Assembly: GCA_030836925.1 (NCBI GenBank)
Contig: JAUPLK010000076.1
Coordinates: 1-7,400 of the forward strand
Direction: 5' to 3'
From: Pseudomonadota bacterium
Lineage (GTDB): Bacteria > Pseudomonadota > Gammaproteobacteria > Steroidobacterales > GCA-2729495
Length of the DNA: 7,400 bases
The notes under the pieces are model-generated. The model was not told the origin of the DNA, did not search any database, and worked only from the letters and a program-made list of their open reading frames with translations. Below are positions 1-7,132 of this stretch, one piece after another (position 1 is the first letter of the stretch; the number at the start of each line of letters is the position of its first letter). Made by a program: the position numbers and the translations under genes.

Positions 1-127
1 TGATGAAGCTGTTGAGACTGCCGTCCAGCGCCTCGATGCGGGCCAGCGCCGCGGTCACCAGCTCGCGGCTGCTGACTTCACGGGCACGCAGGGCGCGGCC
101 AAGCTGGGTGATGGTGGGGCGTGACAT
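1..127 (-). CDS. gatA: Asp-tRNA(Asn)/Glu-tRNA(Gln) amidotransferase subunit A, N-terminal part (partial, cut by window edge)
   Basis: GatA is the amidase subunit of GatCAB. It releases ammonia from glutamine or asparagine so that misacylated Glu-tRNA(Gln) or Asp-tRNA(Asn) can be amidated in the cytoplasm. Only the first 42 codons are inside the window, read leftward from the ATG at 127-125. They begin MSRPTITQLGRALRAREVSS and continue with a helix containing ARIEALD and then LNSFI, the usual N-terminal helical segment of GatA ahead of the amidase-signature domain. The catalytic Ser-cisSer-Lys residues lie beyond the edge, so activity cannot be judged. The start is 21 nt downstream of the gatC stop, as expected for a gatCA(B) operon. 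No strong Shine-Dalgarno precedes the ATG, so coupling to gatC translation is plausible. Identification rests on the N-terminal pattern plus the gatC neighbour. Confidence 0.93.
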   Translation of the reverse strand, partial: MSRPTITQLGRALRAREVSSRELVTAALARIEALDGSLNSFI

Positions 128-148
128 GAGAACCGGCAGCCGGAGCCC

Positions 149-436
149 CTACTCGATGACCCGCGGAACGGTATAGAAACCATCGGCCACAGCGCCGGAG
201 TTGCGCTGGTAGTCATCCCGCCGGTCCGTCTCGGTGACCTCGTCGGCGCGCAACCGCTGCGCCATATCGAGCGGATGCGCCATCGGCGCCACGCTGCCGG
301 TATCGGCCGCCTGCAACTGGTCCACAAAGCTCATGATGCGGCCGAGTTTCTCGACCACGCCGTCGAGCTCGCCGGCACCGATCTCGAGGCGGGCGAGGTG
401 GGCAATGTTTTCCACATCCTGACGGGTCAGTTTCAC
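149..436 (-). CDS. gatC: Asp-tRNA(Asn)/Glu-tRNA(Gln) amidotransferase subunit C
   Basis: GatC is the small subunit that wraps around GatA and GatB and stabilises the GatCAB amidotransferase used for indirect Gln-tRNA and Asn-tRNA synthesis. The 95-residue product has the normal family length. It begins with the family hallmark KLTRQDVENIAHLARLEI, then a helix with LGRIMSFVDQLQAADT, the conserved APMAHPLD segment (about residues 50-57), and the C-terminal LRADEV...D...AVADGFYTVPRVIE, where the GFYTVPRV ending is typical. The start is GTG at 436-434: no in-frame ATG, GTG or TTG lies in the roughly 65 nt upstream, and the family motif begins at codon 2. A recognisable Shine-Dalgarno is lacking. 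It is the first gene of the leftward gat operon, divergent from mreB. Nothing is truncated or unusual beyond the GTG start. Confidence 0.97.
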   Translation of the reverse strand: MKLTRQDVENIAHLARLEIGAGELDGVVEKLGRIMSFVDQLQAADTGSVAPMAHPLDMAQRLRADEVTETDRRDDYQRNSGAVADGFYTVPRVIE

Positions 437-488
437 GGCAGCCGGACCATTGAGAGCGCCAGGCGAAAAACCACGGGCGCGGAAGCAG

Positions 489-494
489 ATAATA
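489..494 (-). promoter_or_regulatory. Candidate -10 box for gatC
   Basis: Read on the minus strand, this is TATTAT, a 5/6 match to the sigma70 -10 consensus, about 53 nt upstream of the gatC GTG. No good -35 hexamer is found 16-18 bp further upstream (sequences such as GGTGGG occur there), and no proper extended -10 TGn precedes it. The call is therefore weak and rests on one hexamer in the right place. Confidence 0.3.
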
Positions 495-502
495 CACCGC
501 AG

Positions 503-531
503 TTGCTGAATCCCACCCTCGTTGCTAGATT
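503..531 (+). promoter_or_regulatory. Candidate sigma70-type promoter for the mreB operon
   Basis: A -35-like TTGCTG (503-508) is followed after exactly 17 bp by a -10-like TAGATT (526-531). They match the E. coli consensus at 3/6 and 4/6 positions, with the optimal spacer. Transcription would start near 538, leaving a leader of about 36 nt before the mreB ATG. The position and orientation are right for the first gene of the cluster, but the match is moderate and was found by eye. Confidence 0.5.
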
Positions 532-573
532 ACCCAGCTTCTGCTTCTCTTCACTCGCCGATCGCGGGGCATC

Positions 574-1617
574 ATGCTGAAACGGCTTCGGGGATACTTC
601 TCCCACGATCTTTCCATCGATCTGGGCACCGCCAACACGCTGATCTACCTTGCGGGGCAGGGCATCGTGCTCGATGAACCTTCCGTGGTCGCAATCCGGG
701 AAGAACCGGGCCGCGGCGGCAAGACCGTGGAAGCGGTCGGACTGCAGGCCAAGAACATGCTCGGCCGCACGCCAGGCAACATCACCGCAATCCGGCCCCT
801 GAAGGACGGCGTGATCGCCGACTTCACGGTAACGGAAAAGATGCTCCAGCACTTCATCCGCAAGGCGACCCCGGGCCGTTACTTCCGGCCCAGCCCGCGC
901 GTGGTGGTCTGCGTGCCCTACGGCTCGACCCAGGTGGAGCGTCGCGCCATCCGCGAATCAGCCGAAGGTGCCGGTGCGCGCAAGGTCTGGCTGGTCGAAG
1001 AACCGATGGCCGCCGCGGTCGGTGCCGGCATGCCGGTGCACGAGGCGCGCGGCTCGATGGTGCTGGACATCGGTGGCGGCACCTCGGAAGTCGCGGTGAT
1101 CTCCCTGAACGGCATCGTCTACGCGGCTTCGGCGCGCATCGGCGGCGACAAGTTCGACGAGGCGATCATCAATTATGTGCGCCGCAACTACGGCATCCTG
1201 ATCGGCGAGGCCACCGCCGAGCGGATCAAGAAGGAAATCGGCTCGGCCTTCCCCGGCGACGAGGTCAAGGAGATCTCGGTCAAGGGCCGCAACCTGTCGG
1301 AAGGCGTGCCGCGCAGCTTCAGCCTGAACAGCAACGAAATCCTCGAGGCGCTGCAGGAACCGCTGCAGGGCATCGTGCAGGCAGTCAAGCAGGCGCTCGA
1401 ACAGACCCCACCGGAACTCGGCTCCGATGTCGCCGAGCGCGGCATCGTGCTGACGGGTGGCGGTGCACTGCTGCGACTCATCGACAAACTGATCATGGAA
1501 GAAACCGGCCTGCCGGTCGTGATCGCCGACGAACCGCTCACCTGCGTCGCCCGTGGCGGTGGCCGCATCCTCGAACAGGTGGACAAGGTGCCACCGTCCA
1601 CGCTCGGGCTGGAGTAA
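574..1617 (+). CDS. mreB: Rod shape-determining protein MreB (bacterial actin)
   Basis: MreB is an actin-fold ATPase whose antiparallel membrane-bound filaments orient the elongasome and so set rod shape and width. The 347-residue length is equal to that of E. coli MreB. The start MLKRLRGYFS is the amphipathic membrane-binding N-terminus. The actin nucleotide-site motifs are present in order: phosphate 1 DLGTANTLIY beginning at D16, phosphate 2 VLDIGGGTSEVAVI at 163-176 with D165, and the adenosine motif GIVLTGGGALL from G290. The EEPMAAAVGAG segment (about 140-150) and the C-terminal ARGGGRILE are also family-typical. The ATG at 574 is chosen because it gives the exact family N-terminus; the upstream GGGG (566-569) is only a weak ribosome-binding site. 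It is the first gene of the elongation cluster and is separated from mreC by 88 bp. No catalytic residue is missing. Confidence 0.99.
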   Translation: MLKRLRGYFSHDLSIDLGTANTLIYLAGQGIVLDEPSVVAIREEPGRGGKTVEAVGLQAKNMLGRTPGNITAIRPLKDGVIADFTVTEKMLQHFIRKATPGRYFRPSPRVVVCVPYGSTQVERRAIRESAEGAGARKVWLVEEPMAAAVGAGMPVHEARGSMVLDIGGGTSEVAVISLNGIVYAASARIGGDKFDEAIINYVRRNYGILIGEATAERIKKEIGSAFPGDEVKEISVKGRNLSEGVPRSFSLNSNEILEALQEPLQGIVQAVKQALEQTPPELGSDVAERGIVLTGGGALLRLIDKLIMEETGLPVVIADEPLTCVARGGGRILEQVDKVPPSTLGLE

Positions 1618-1705
1618 TCTCAGCCAATGACGCCGGCTGGAGCACCGATGATCGGGCGCTTCCAGGCGCGCCCCCTGCAATCGTCGCCGAAAACGCGGAT
1701 CCGGC
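1618..1705 (+). promoter_or_regulatory. mreB-mreC spacer with inverted repeats (possible mRNA structure)
   Basis: This is the only sizeable gap inside the plus-strand cluster. It contains CAGCC (1621-1625) able to pair with GGCTG (1635-1639), the 11-bp near-palindrome CCGATGATCGG (1645-1655), and a six-pair all-GC stem GGGCGC (1654-1659) with GCGCCC (1668-1673) around an 8-nt loop. The last two overlap, so they would be alternatives. No T-tract follows, so this is not a standard intrinsic terminator. Its role, such as a stability element, partial attenuation or nothing, cannot be told from sequence. I see no good -10 box for an internal promoter. Confidence 0.35.
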
Positions 1706-2599
1706 ATGGCGCCTTCTTCAGCTGACAGCGAAGCACGGAGCTACCGTAACGCCAGCCCCGGGCTGGCTTTCTTCCTGACCGCGACGCTGTCACTCGTGCT
1801 GATGTTCGTCGATCACCGCGGCGACTGGCTCAGCCAGGTGCGCACCTGGCTCAGCACGGCAATCTATCCGCTGCAGGTCGCCATCAACTCGCCGGCCGCC
1901 GGCCTGCACTGGATGCAGGACAACCTGGCTCTGCGCAACCAGCTGATCACGGAAAACGACACCTTGCGCAAGCAGTCGCTGGTGCAGGCGGCCCAATTGC
2001 AGCGCATGGCCTCACTGGAGGCCGAAAACCGGCGCTTCCGTGCCCTGCTCGACTCGCGTGCCCGGGTTCCGGACCGCATGACGGTGGGCGAGATCCTCGC
2101 CGTGGACATGGATCCGCTGCGTCACCGGGTGGTCCTGAACAAGGGCCGCCCGCAGGGCGCCTATGCCGGTCAGGTGCTGCTGGATGCCAGCGGCGTAGTC
2201 GGCCAGATCATGCGTGACCAGGTTTATAGCTCGGAAGCCATTCTCATCACCGACCCTGACCATGCGGTGCCCGTCGAAGTGGTGCGCAACGGCATGCGCA
2301 CCATTGCCGTGGGCACCGGTGATCTCGACCAGCTGTCGCTGCCCTTCCTGACCCGCAATGCCGATGTGAAGGCGGGCGATCTGCTGGTGACATCGGGACT
2401 CGGCGGGCGCTTCCCGGCCGGCTATCCGGTGGGCACGATCGTCGCCGTCGATGGTTCTGAAGGCGATGCCTTTCTCGAAGTCACGGCCAGACCCGCTGCA
2501 AGCCTCGACCGCCTGCACGAAGTGCTGCTGGTGTTCAGCCCGGAGCCGGTCACCGAAGTTGCACCGGCATCACCACCGGGCGCGGAACCGGCCCCATGA
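1706..2599 (+). CDS. mreC: Rod shape-determining protein MreC
   Basis: MreC is a bitopic inner-membrane protein whose periplasmic part binds PBP2 and helps switch on RodA-PBP2 synthesis. The 297-residue product has a short cytoplasmic N-terminus, one membrane helix at about 19-36 (GLAFFLTATLSLVLMFVD), a coiled coil at about 72-116 rich in Leu, Glu, Gln and Arg, then the two-barrel periplasmic domain. That domain carries family segments SEAILITDPDHAVPVEV and GDLLVTSGLGGRFPAGYPVG. The C-terminal 20 or so residues are Pro/Ala/Glu-rich and probably disordered. The ATG at 1706 is the first possible start: the frame has a stop at 1649-1651 and no ATG, GTG or TTG between. A weak GCGGA (1695-1699) may serve as ribosome-binding site. 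The stop overlaps the mreD start by ATGA. Confidence 0.97.
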   Translation: MAPSSADSEARSYRNASPGLAFFLTATLSLVLMFVDHRGDWLSQVRTWLSTAIYPLQVAINSPAAGLHWMQDNLALRNQLITENDTLRKQSLVQAAQLQRMASLEAENRRFRALLDSRARVPDRMTVGEILAVDMDPLRHRVVLNKGRPQGAYAGQVLLDASGVVGQIMRDQVYSSEAILITDPDHAVPVEVVRNGMRTIAVGTGDLDQLSLPFLTRNADVKAGDLLVTSGLGGRFPAGYPVGTIVAVDGSEGDAFLEVTARPAASLDRLHEVLLVFSPEPVTEVAPASPPGAEPAP

Positions 2600-3087
2600 A
2601 AAATGCCCGCTGGCCGGTCTGGTGCATCCTGCTGCTGGCGCTGGCCGCCGAACTGCTGCCGCTGCCCGCCGTCGCCCAGGCCCTGCGTCCGGCCTTCACC
2701 ACCATGGTCCTGATCTACTGGACGCTGATGTGGCCGGGCCGCTTCGGCATATTTACCGCATTCCTGTTCGGGCTGTTGATCGATATCGCCCACGGCAGCC
2801 TGCTCGGCCAGCACGCGCTGACGCTCAGCGTCATCAGCTACCTGGTCTTGCGGGTGCACCTGCAATTGCGCGTGTTCCCGCTCTGGCAGCTGACGCTGGC
2901 GGTGTTTGCCCTGGTCTTTCTCGAGGGCTTCCTGCTGCTGTGGATCGATGGTGCAACCGGACGCGCCACACTCGGCCCGCAGCGCTGGGGACCGGTGTTT
3001 GCAGCCGCCCTGTTCTGGCCGATCGTGATGGCCATCATGGACCGGGTCCGCGAACGCCTGGAACGACGCAAGTCGAGCTTCAGCTGA
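2596..3087 (+). CDS. mreD: Rod shape-determining membrane protein MreD
   Basis: MreD is a small polytopic inner-membrane protein of the elongasome that acts with MreC to regulate RodA-PBP2. The 163-residue product is almost the same length as E. coli MreD. It is strongly hydrophobic, with about five to six predicted membrane segments (roughly 8-30, 34-48, 50-66, 70-92, 97-117, 132-148). The conserved segment FGLLIDIAHGSLLGQHAL (58 onward), with D63 and its Gly-Leu-Gly-like turn, is the best family marker. The C-terminus is basic (RVRERLERRKSSFS) and likely cytoplasmic. The ATG lies in the ATGA overlap with the mreC stop, implying translational coupling. The identification rests on hydropathy, this motif, length and its place between mreC and mrdA. 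Confidence 0.95.
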   Translation: MKNARWPVWCILLLALAAELLPLPAVAQALRPAFTTMVLIYWTLMWPGRFGIFTAFLFGLLIDIAHGSLLGQHALTLSVISYLVLRVHLQLRVFPLWQLTLAVFALVFLEGFLLLWIDGATGRATLGPQRWGPVFAAALFWPIVMAIMDRVRERLERRKSSFS

Positions 3088-3096
3088 GACCGCAAG

Positions 3097-4962
3097 ATGG
3101 CGCCTGCATCACGCATCAAGGAGCACTGGCGGGAACAGCAGCTGTTCAACAGCCGCATCCTCGTCACCGTGTTTCTGCTGCTGATGCTGGCGATGCTCGT
3201 GATCGTCAGGCTCGCACAACTGCAGGTCCTGAGTTACGACTACTATTCGGCAGCTTCCAGCGGCAACCAGATCCGCGCCGAGCCCATACCGCCGATCCGC
3301 GGCCTGCTCCTCGACCGCAACGGCAAGGTACTGGCGGAGAACAAGCCGAGCTATCAGCTGGAGATCACGCCGGAGCGGGTTCCCGACATGCAGGACACGC
3401 TGGACCAGCTGGTCGCCGCCCGTATCCTCGCGGCAGAGGATCTGGGCGAACTCCGCGAGCTGCTGGCCAGTCGCCGCTCATTCGAAACGCTGGTCATCGC
3501 CGAGCACCTCAGCGACGAAGAACTGGCGGCCTTCGCGGTACGCCGCCCGCATTTCCCCGGCCTCGAGGTGCGCGCCCGGCTGGGACGCAGTTACCCCTGG
3601 GGCGAAGCTGCCGCGCATGTGCTGGGCTACGTCGGCAGCCTGAGTGCCGATGACAAGCGCGAACTCGATCCCGTGGAATATGCCGGCACCACGCATGTGG
3701 GCAAGAGTGCGGCCGAGCGCAGCTTCGAGTCCGAGCTGCATGGCACGTCCGGGCATGAAGACGTGGTCGTCAACGCACATGGCCGCAAGATGCGCGTCCT
3801 CAAGCGTGTGCGTCCCTTGCCCGGCCAGGACGTGATCCTGACCATCGATCTTGATGCCCAGCTTGCTGCCAGCAGTGCCCTGGTTGGCCGACGCGGTGCC
3901 GTCGTGGCCATCGACCCGGATACCGGCGAAGTGCTGGCTTTCACCAGCACGCCAGGCTACGACCCGAATGCGATCAGCGCGGGCCTCAGCCGACGCGCGT
4001 ACCTCGCCCTGCAGGAAGACATCGACCGGCCGCTGTTCAACCGTGCGCTGCGCGGCCAGTACCCGCCAGGTTCAACGATCAAGCCGATCGTCGGGCTGGC
4101 AGGCCTGCATTTCGGCGTCATCACGCCGCAGAAGCGCGTGTACTGCGGCGGCGCCTACTCATTGCCTGGCAGCAGCCACCGTTACCGCGACTGGAAACCC
4201 GAGGGACATGGCAGCGTTGGCCTGTACGAAAGCATCGAGCAGTCCTGTGACGTGTACTTTTATGGCCTGGCACGCGAACTCGGCATCGAGCGCATGGGTG
4301 GATTCATGCGCGAATTCGGCCTCGGTGCCAGCACCGGCATCGACATGGAGGGCGAACAATCGGGCGTCGTTCCCTCCGCAGCATGGAAGAAAAAGGCCTT
4401 CAAACGTCGCGAGGCCCAGGTCTGGTTTCCCGGCGAAACCGTCATCGCCGGCATCGGCCAGGGCTACATGCTGACGACCCCGCTGCAACTGGCACATGCT
4501 GCTGCCACCATCGCTGCACGCGGCAAGCGCTTCAAGCCACACCTGCTCAAGGGTGCGCGTGATCCGGCCACCGGCACGATTGAATACCAGGCCCCGAAAC
4601 CACTGCCGGCTGTCGATGAACAGGATGCGCTGCACTGGGACGCGATCATCGAAGGCATGCATGGCGTCATGCAGGGTCCGCGCGGAACGGCACGCGCGGT
4701 TGGTTCCCGCGCCGCTTTCGCCATCGCCGGCAAGAGCGGCACGGCGCAGGTGTTTTCTGTCGCGCAGGGTCAGAAGTACAAGGCCAGCGAGGTCGACGAA
4801 CGCCGGCGCGACCACGCGCTGTTCATCGCCTTCGCACCGCTGGATGCACCGCGCATTGCCGTGGCCGTCGTGATCGAGAATGGCGAGAGCGGCAGCAAGG
4901 TTGCCGCCCCCATCGCTCTCGACGTGATCAATGCCTACCTGAAACCGGCACCTGCGACATGA
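3097..4962 (+). CDS. mrdA: Peptidoglycan D,D-transpeptidase MrdA (penicillin-binding protein 2)
   Basis: PBP2 is the class B PBP that cross-links new glycan strands made by RodA during elongation and is the usual mecillinam target. The 621-residue protein has a cytoplasmic start, one membrane anchor at about 20-42 (ILVTVFLLLMLAMLVIVRL), and the pedestal/dimerisation domain opening with RGLLLDRNGKVLAENKPSY (R68-G69). The transpeptidase domain shows all three active-site motifs: S326-T-I-K (catalytic Ser) in QYPPGSTIKP, S383-C-D in QSCDVYFY, and K546-S-G-T in GKSGTAQV. Residues C350, D365, H371 and C384 align with the zinc site described for Acinetobacter PBP2, with Cys in place of the first Asp. 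The start lies 9 nt after the mreD stop, and the end overlaps rodA by ATGA. PBP3/FtsI is excluded by the RodA neighbour and sequence pattern. Confidence 0.98.
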   Translation: MAPASRIKEHWREQQLFNSRILVTVFLLLMLAMLVIVRLAQLQVLSYDYYSAASSGNQIRAEPIPPIRGLLLDRNGKVLAENKPSYQLEITPERVPDMQDTLDQLVAARILAAEDLGELRELLASRRSFETLVIAEHLSDEELAAFAVRRPHFPGLEVRARLGRSYPWGEAAAHVLGYVGSLSADDKRELDPVEYAGTTHVGKSAAERSFESELHGTSGHEDVVVNAHGRKMRVLKRVRPLPGQDVILTIDLDAQLAASSALVGRRGAVVAIDPDTGEVLAFTSTPGYDPNAISAGLSRRAYLALQEDIDRPLFNRALRGQYPPGSTIKPIVGLAGLHFGVITPQKRVYCGGAYSLPGSSHRYRDWKPEGHGSVGLYESIEQSCDVYFYGLARELGIERMGGFMREFGLGASTGIDMEGEQSGVVPSAAWKKKAFKRREAQVWFPGETVIAGIGQGYMLTTPLQLAHAAATIAARGKRFKPHLLKGARDPATGTIEYQAPKPLPAVDEQDALHWDAIIEGMHGVMQGPRGTARAVGSRAAFAIAGKSGTAQVFSVAQGQKYKASEVDERRRDHALFIAFAPLDAPRIAVAVVIENGESGSKVAAPIALDVINAYLKPAPAT

Positions 4963-6101
4963 GCAATCCGCTGCTGAACATCAGCACCGAAAGCCGGAGC
5001 CGGGTCGAACAGAATCTGCTGGCCCGCGTGCTGCGTGCCCTGCACCTGGACGGGCCGCTGCTGATCGGCATTCTGGGCGTGCTGCTGTTCAGCCTGCTGG
5101 CGCTCTACAGCGCCGAGGGACAACAGATCCGTGAACTGCTCGACCAGGTCGTGCGCATGCTGCTGGCTTTTGCTGCGCTGCTGTTCATGGCGCAGATCAA
5201 CCCGGTCTGGCTGCGGCGCGGTGCGCCGTTCATCTACGCGCTCGGACTGCTGCTGCTGATCCTGGTACTTGCCACCGGCGAAATCGGCAAGGGCGCACAA
5301 CGCTGGCTCGACATCGGCATACGCTTCCAGCCCTCGGAAATCATGAAGCTCGGCGTCCCCCTGCTGCTCTGCTGGCTGCTGCATGAACGGGCCCTGCCGC
5401 CATCGCCCGGGGTCGTCGCAATGGTCATCATCCTGACCTTTCTGCCGGCCGGCATGATCGCCGTGCAGCCGGATCTCGGCACTGCAATCCTGATCGTGCT
5501 GTCAGGTGCCGTGGTCATCTTTCTCGCCGGACTCGGCTGGCGCTACATCGTCGCGGCAACTGCGCTGGCAGCGGCAGCCATGCCGGCGCTGTGGATGGTC
5601 ATGCACGACTACCAGCGCAAACGGGTGCTGACCCTGCTTGACCCGGAGAGCGATCCGCTGGGCGCCGGCTATCACATCATCCAGTCGAAGATCGCCATCG
5701 GTTCCGGTGGCGTGTTCGGCAAGGGCTGGCTCAACGGCACGCAGGGCCAGCTGGAGTTTTTGCCCGAGCGACATACGGACTTCATCTTCGCCGTGATCGG
5801 CGAGGAGTTCGGCCTGTTTGGCGCACTCTTCCTGCTCGCCATCTATCTGTTCATCGTCGGCCGTGGGCTGTATATCGCCGCCAATGCGCCAGACACTTTT
5901 TCGCGCCTGCTCGCCGGAACACTCAGCACCACCTTCTTTTTCTACGTCTTCGTCAACACCGCCATGGTGATGGGACTGATCCCGGTGGTTGGCGTGCCGC
6001 TGCCACTGGTCAGTGCCGGCGGTACATCGATGGTGACCCTGATGGCATGTTTCGGTATTCTGATGTCCATTCACACCCACCGGAAACTGGTCGCTCGATG
6101 A
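4959..6101 (+). CDS. rodA: Peptidoglycan glycosyltransferase RodA (SEDS family)
   Basis: RodA (also mrdB) polymerises lipid II into glycan strands at the inner membrane and works as a complex with PBP2, encoded just upstream. The 380-residue product is close to E. coli RodA in length and has about ten membrane segments after a roughly 30-residue polar N-terminus. The SEDS landmarks are present: RWLDIGIRFQPSEIMKLG near 112-129, QPDLGTA at about 171-177, and LPERHTDFIFAVIGEEFG with D274, the counterpart of the essential Asp262 of E. coli RodA. The family signature runs from N333 to S357, ending in PLVSAGGTS. The ATG is inside an ATGA overlap with the mrdA stop, and its own stop overlaps the mltB ATG the same way. 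FtsW is unlikely because of the mre-mrd context and the HTDFIFAVIGEEFG form. Confidence 0.98.
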   Translation: MSNPLLNISTESRSRVEQNLLARVLRALHLDGPLLIGILGVLLFSLLALYSAEGQQIRELLDQVVRMLLAFAALLFMAQINPVWLRRGAPFIYALGLLLLILVLATGEIGKGAQRWLDIGIRFQPSEIMKLGVPLLLCWLLHERALPPSPGVVAMVIILTFLPAGMIAVQPDLGTAILIVLSGAVVIFLAGLGWRYIVAATALAAAAMPALWMVMHDYQRKRVLTLLDPESDPLGAGYHIIQSKIAIGSGGVFGKGWLNGTQGQLEFLPERHTDFIFAVIGEEFGLFGALFLLAIYLFIVGRGLYIAANAPDTFSRLLAGTLSTTFFFYVFVNTAMVMGLIPVVGVPLPLVSAGGTSMVTLMACFGILMSIHTHRKLVAR

Positions 6102-7132
6102 TTCCGACCCCTCAAGGCCGGCAACGGGCTGCGGCAGCCCGTGCCACGCTGATTGCCACCACAGCCACCATGCTTCTCGGCGCTGGATCCGCATGGAGCC
6201 TTGATCTCGAGCGCCCCGAGCTGCGCGAGTTCATTGCCGAACTGGAAGCCAATGACGGCTTTGAAACGCAGTACCTGGATACGGTGTTTGCGGGCGTCGA
6301 ATCGAAGCAAGGCATCATCGACGCGATGACGCGACCCGCCGAGAAGGTCAAGCCCTGGTCCGAGTACCAGGCGATATTCCTGACTCCGCGGCGCATCAGC
6401 GGCGGCATCGACTTCTTTCGGGAGCACGAGACGCAACTCCGGCAGATGGCCCTGAAAACCGGTGTACCGCCTGAAATCATCACGGCGATCATCGGCGTCG
6501 AAACCTTTTATGGCACCAGGACCGGCGGTTACCGGGCGGTGGATGCGCTGGCCACGCTGGCTTTCGACTATCCGCCGCGCAGCAAGTTTTTTCGCGGCGA
6601 GCTCCGGCAACTGTTCCTGCTGGCCCGTGACGAGCAACTCGACATCAGCCAGTTGACCGGCTCCTATGCCGGCGCACTCGGCCCGCCGCAGTTCATCCCG
6701 AGCAGCTATCGCAACTTCGCGGTGGATGGCAACGCCGATGGCCGGCGCAATCTCCTGTCCGACTGGGACGATATCTTCGCCAGCGTTGCCAACTACTTCG
6801 TCGTCCATGACTGGCAGCCCGCGCAACCGGTGGCCGTGCGCGCCCAACTCAAGGCCGACGCGACCCGTGGCGACACAGCCAACGAACTGGTGATGCGCGA
6901 CACCGTCGAATCACTGCGGCGTCAGGGCGTCGAGTTCACCACCGACCTGCCAGCGAAAGCGCCTGCGATGCTGATCACGCTGGCCGGTACGGAAGGCACC
7001 GAGTACTGGGTCGGCTTCCAGAATTTCTACACGATCACGCGCTACAACCGCAGCCCGATGTATGCACTGGCCGTGTTCCAGCTCAGCGAAGCCATTGCGG
7101 ACGGCACCCGCAAGACCGATGCGGCACCCTGA
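6098..7132 (+). CDS. mltB: Lytic murein transglycosylase, MltB family (apparently non-lipidated)
   Basis: MltB-type enzymes cleave the MurNAc-GlcNAc bond of peptidoglycan with formation of 1,6-anhydroMurNAc. The 344-residue product has the family landmarks in order: the N-terminal FIAELEANDGF and YRAIFLTP-like YQAIFLTP block, the catalytic Glu E135 in IIGVETFYGTRTG, the GALGPPQFIPSSY motif (192-204) lining the active site, and NFYTITRYNRS with Y316-N317 near the end. The start at 6098 (ATGA overlap with rodA) is preferred over the in-frame ATG at 6047, because the latter would put 17 rodA-overlapping residues before a clean signal peptide. That signal runs from basic residues 8-15 through TLIATTATMLLGAGSA, with likely cleavage after A32 or S34. 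There is no Cys and so no lipobox, unlike E. coli MltB. This suggests a soluble periplasmic form resembling Pseudomonas SltB-type members. Confidence 0.95.
   Translation: MIPTPQGRQRAAAARATLIATTATMLLGAGSAWSLDLERPELREFIAELEANDGFETQYLDTVFAGVESKQGIIDAMTRPAEKVKPWSEYQAIFLTPRRISGGIDFFREHETQLRQMALKTGVPPEIITAIIGVETFYGTRTGGYRAVDALATLAFDYPPRSKFFRGELRQLFLLARDEQLDISQLTGSYAGALGPPQFIPSSYRNFAVDGNADGRRNLLSDWDDIFASVANYFVVHDWQPAQPVAVRAQLKADATRGDTANELVMRDTVESLRRQGVEFTTDLPAKAPAMLITLAGTEGTEYWVGFQNFYTITRYNRSPMYALAVFQLSEAIADGTRKTDAAP

Larger units (their letters stand above)
437..573. other. Divergent intergenic region between gatC and mreB
   Basis: This 137-bp gap separates two oppositely transcribed operons, so it must hold the promoters for both unless mreB is read from a distant one. 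It is locally more AT-rich around 485-535 than the flanking genes. Candidate promoter elements on both strands are listed separately. The stretch 541-558 just before mreB is pyrimidine-rich and probably belongs to the mreB 5' untranslated leader. I found no intrinsic terminator, tRNA or convincing small ORF here. Confidence 0.8.

Noticed and set aside
1654..1680. Intrinsic terminator after mreB
   Set aside because: The GC-rich stem is short (6 bp) and is followed by CCCTGCAATCG rather than a T-tract.
958..1707. Open minus-strand frame of 249 codons opposite mreB
   Set aside because: It is entirely antisense to a highly conserved mreB, has His/Asp/Arg-rich composition typical of antisense shadows, and shows no motif or promoter.
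1627..1725. 32-codon ORF in the mreB-mreC spacer as a leader peptide
   Set aside because: It has no ribosome-binding site, overlaps mreC out of frame, has unremarkable composition, and open frames of this length are expected by chance in GC-rich DNA.
2451..3653. Long open plus-strand frame (about 400 codons) spanning the end of mreC, mreD and the start of mrdA
   Set aside because: It runs out of frame through three genes with clear family motifs, is Pro/Arg/Ala-rich as expected from a shifted frame in GC-rich DNA, and shows no domain of its own.
6047..6097. Upstream in-frame ATG for mltB at 6047
   Set aside because: It would add 17 residues coded within rodA ahead of a normal signal peptide. 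The ATG at 6098 gives the ATGA overlap seen at the other junctions of this cluster.
5502..6847. Minus-strand open frames opposite rodA and mltB (5502-6194 and 6071-6847)
   Set aside because: Their composition (Gln/His/Glu-rich or Arg/Ala-rich) mirrors the coding strand, and both lie under genes with intact diagnostic motifs.
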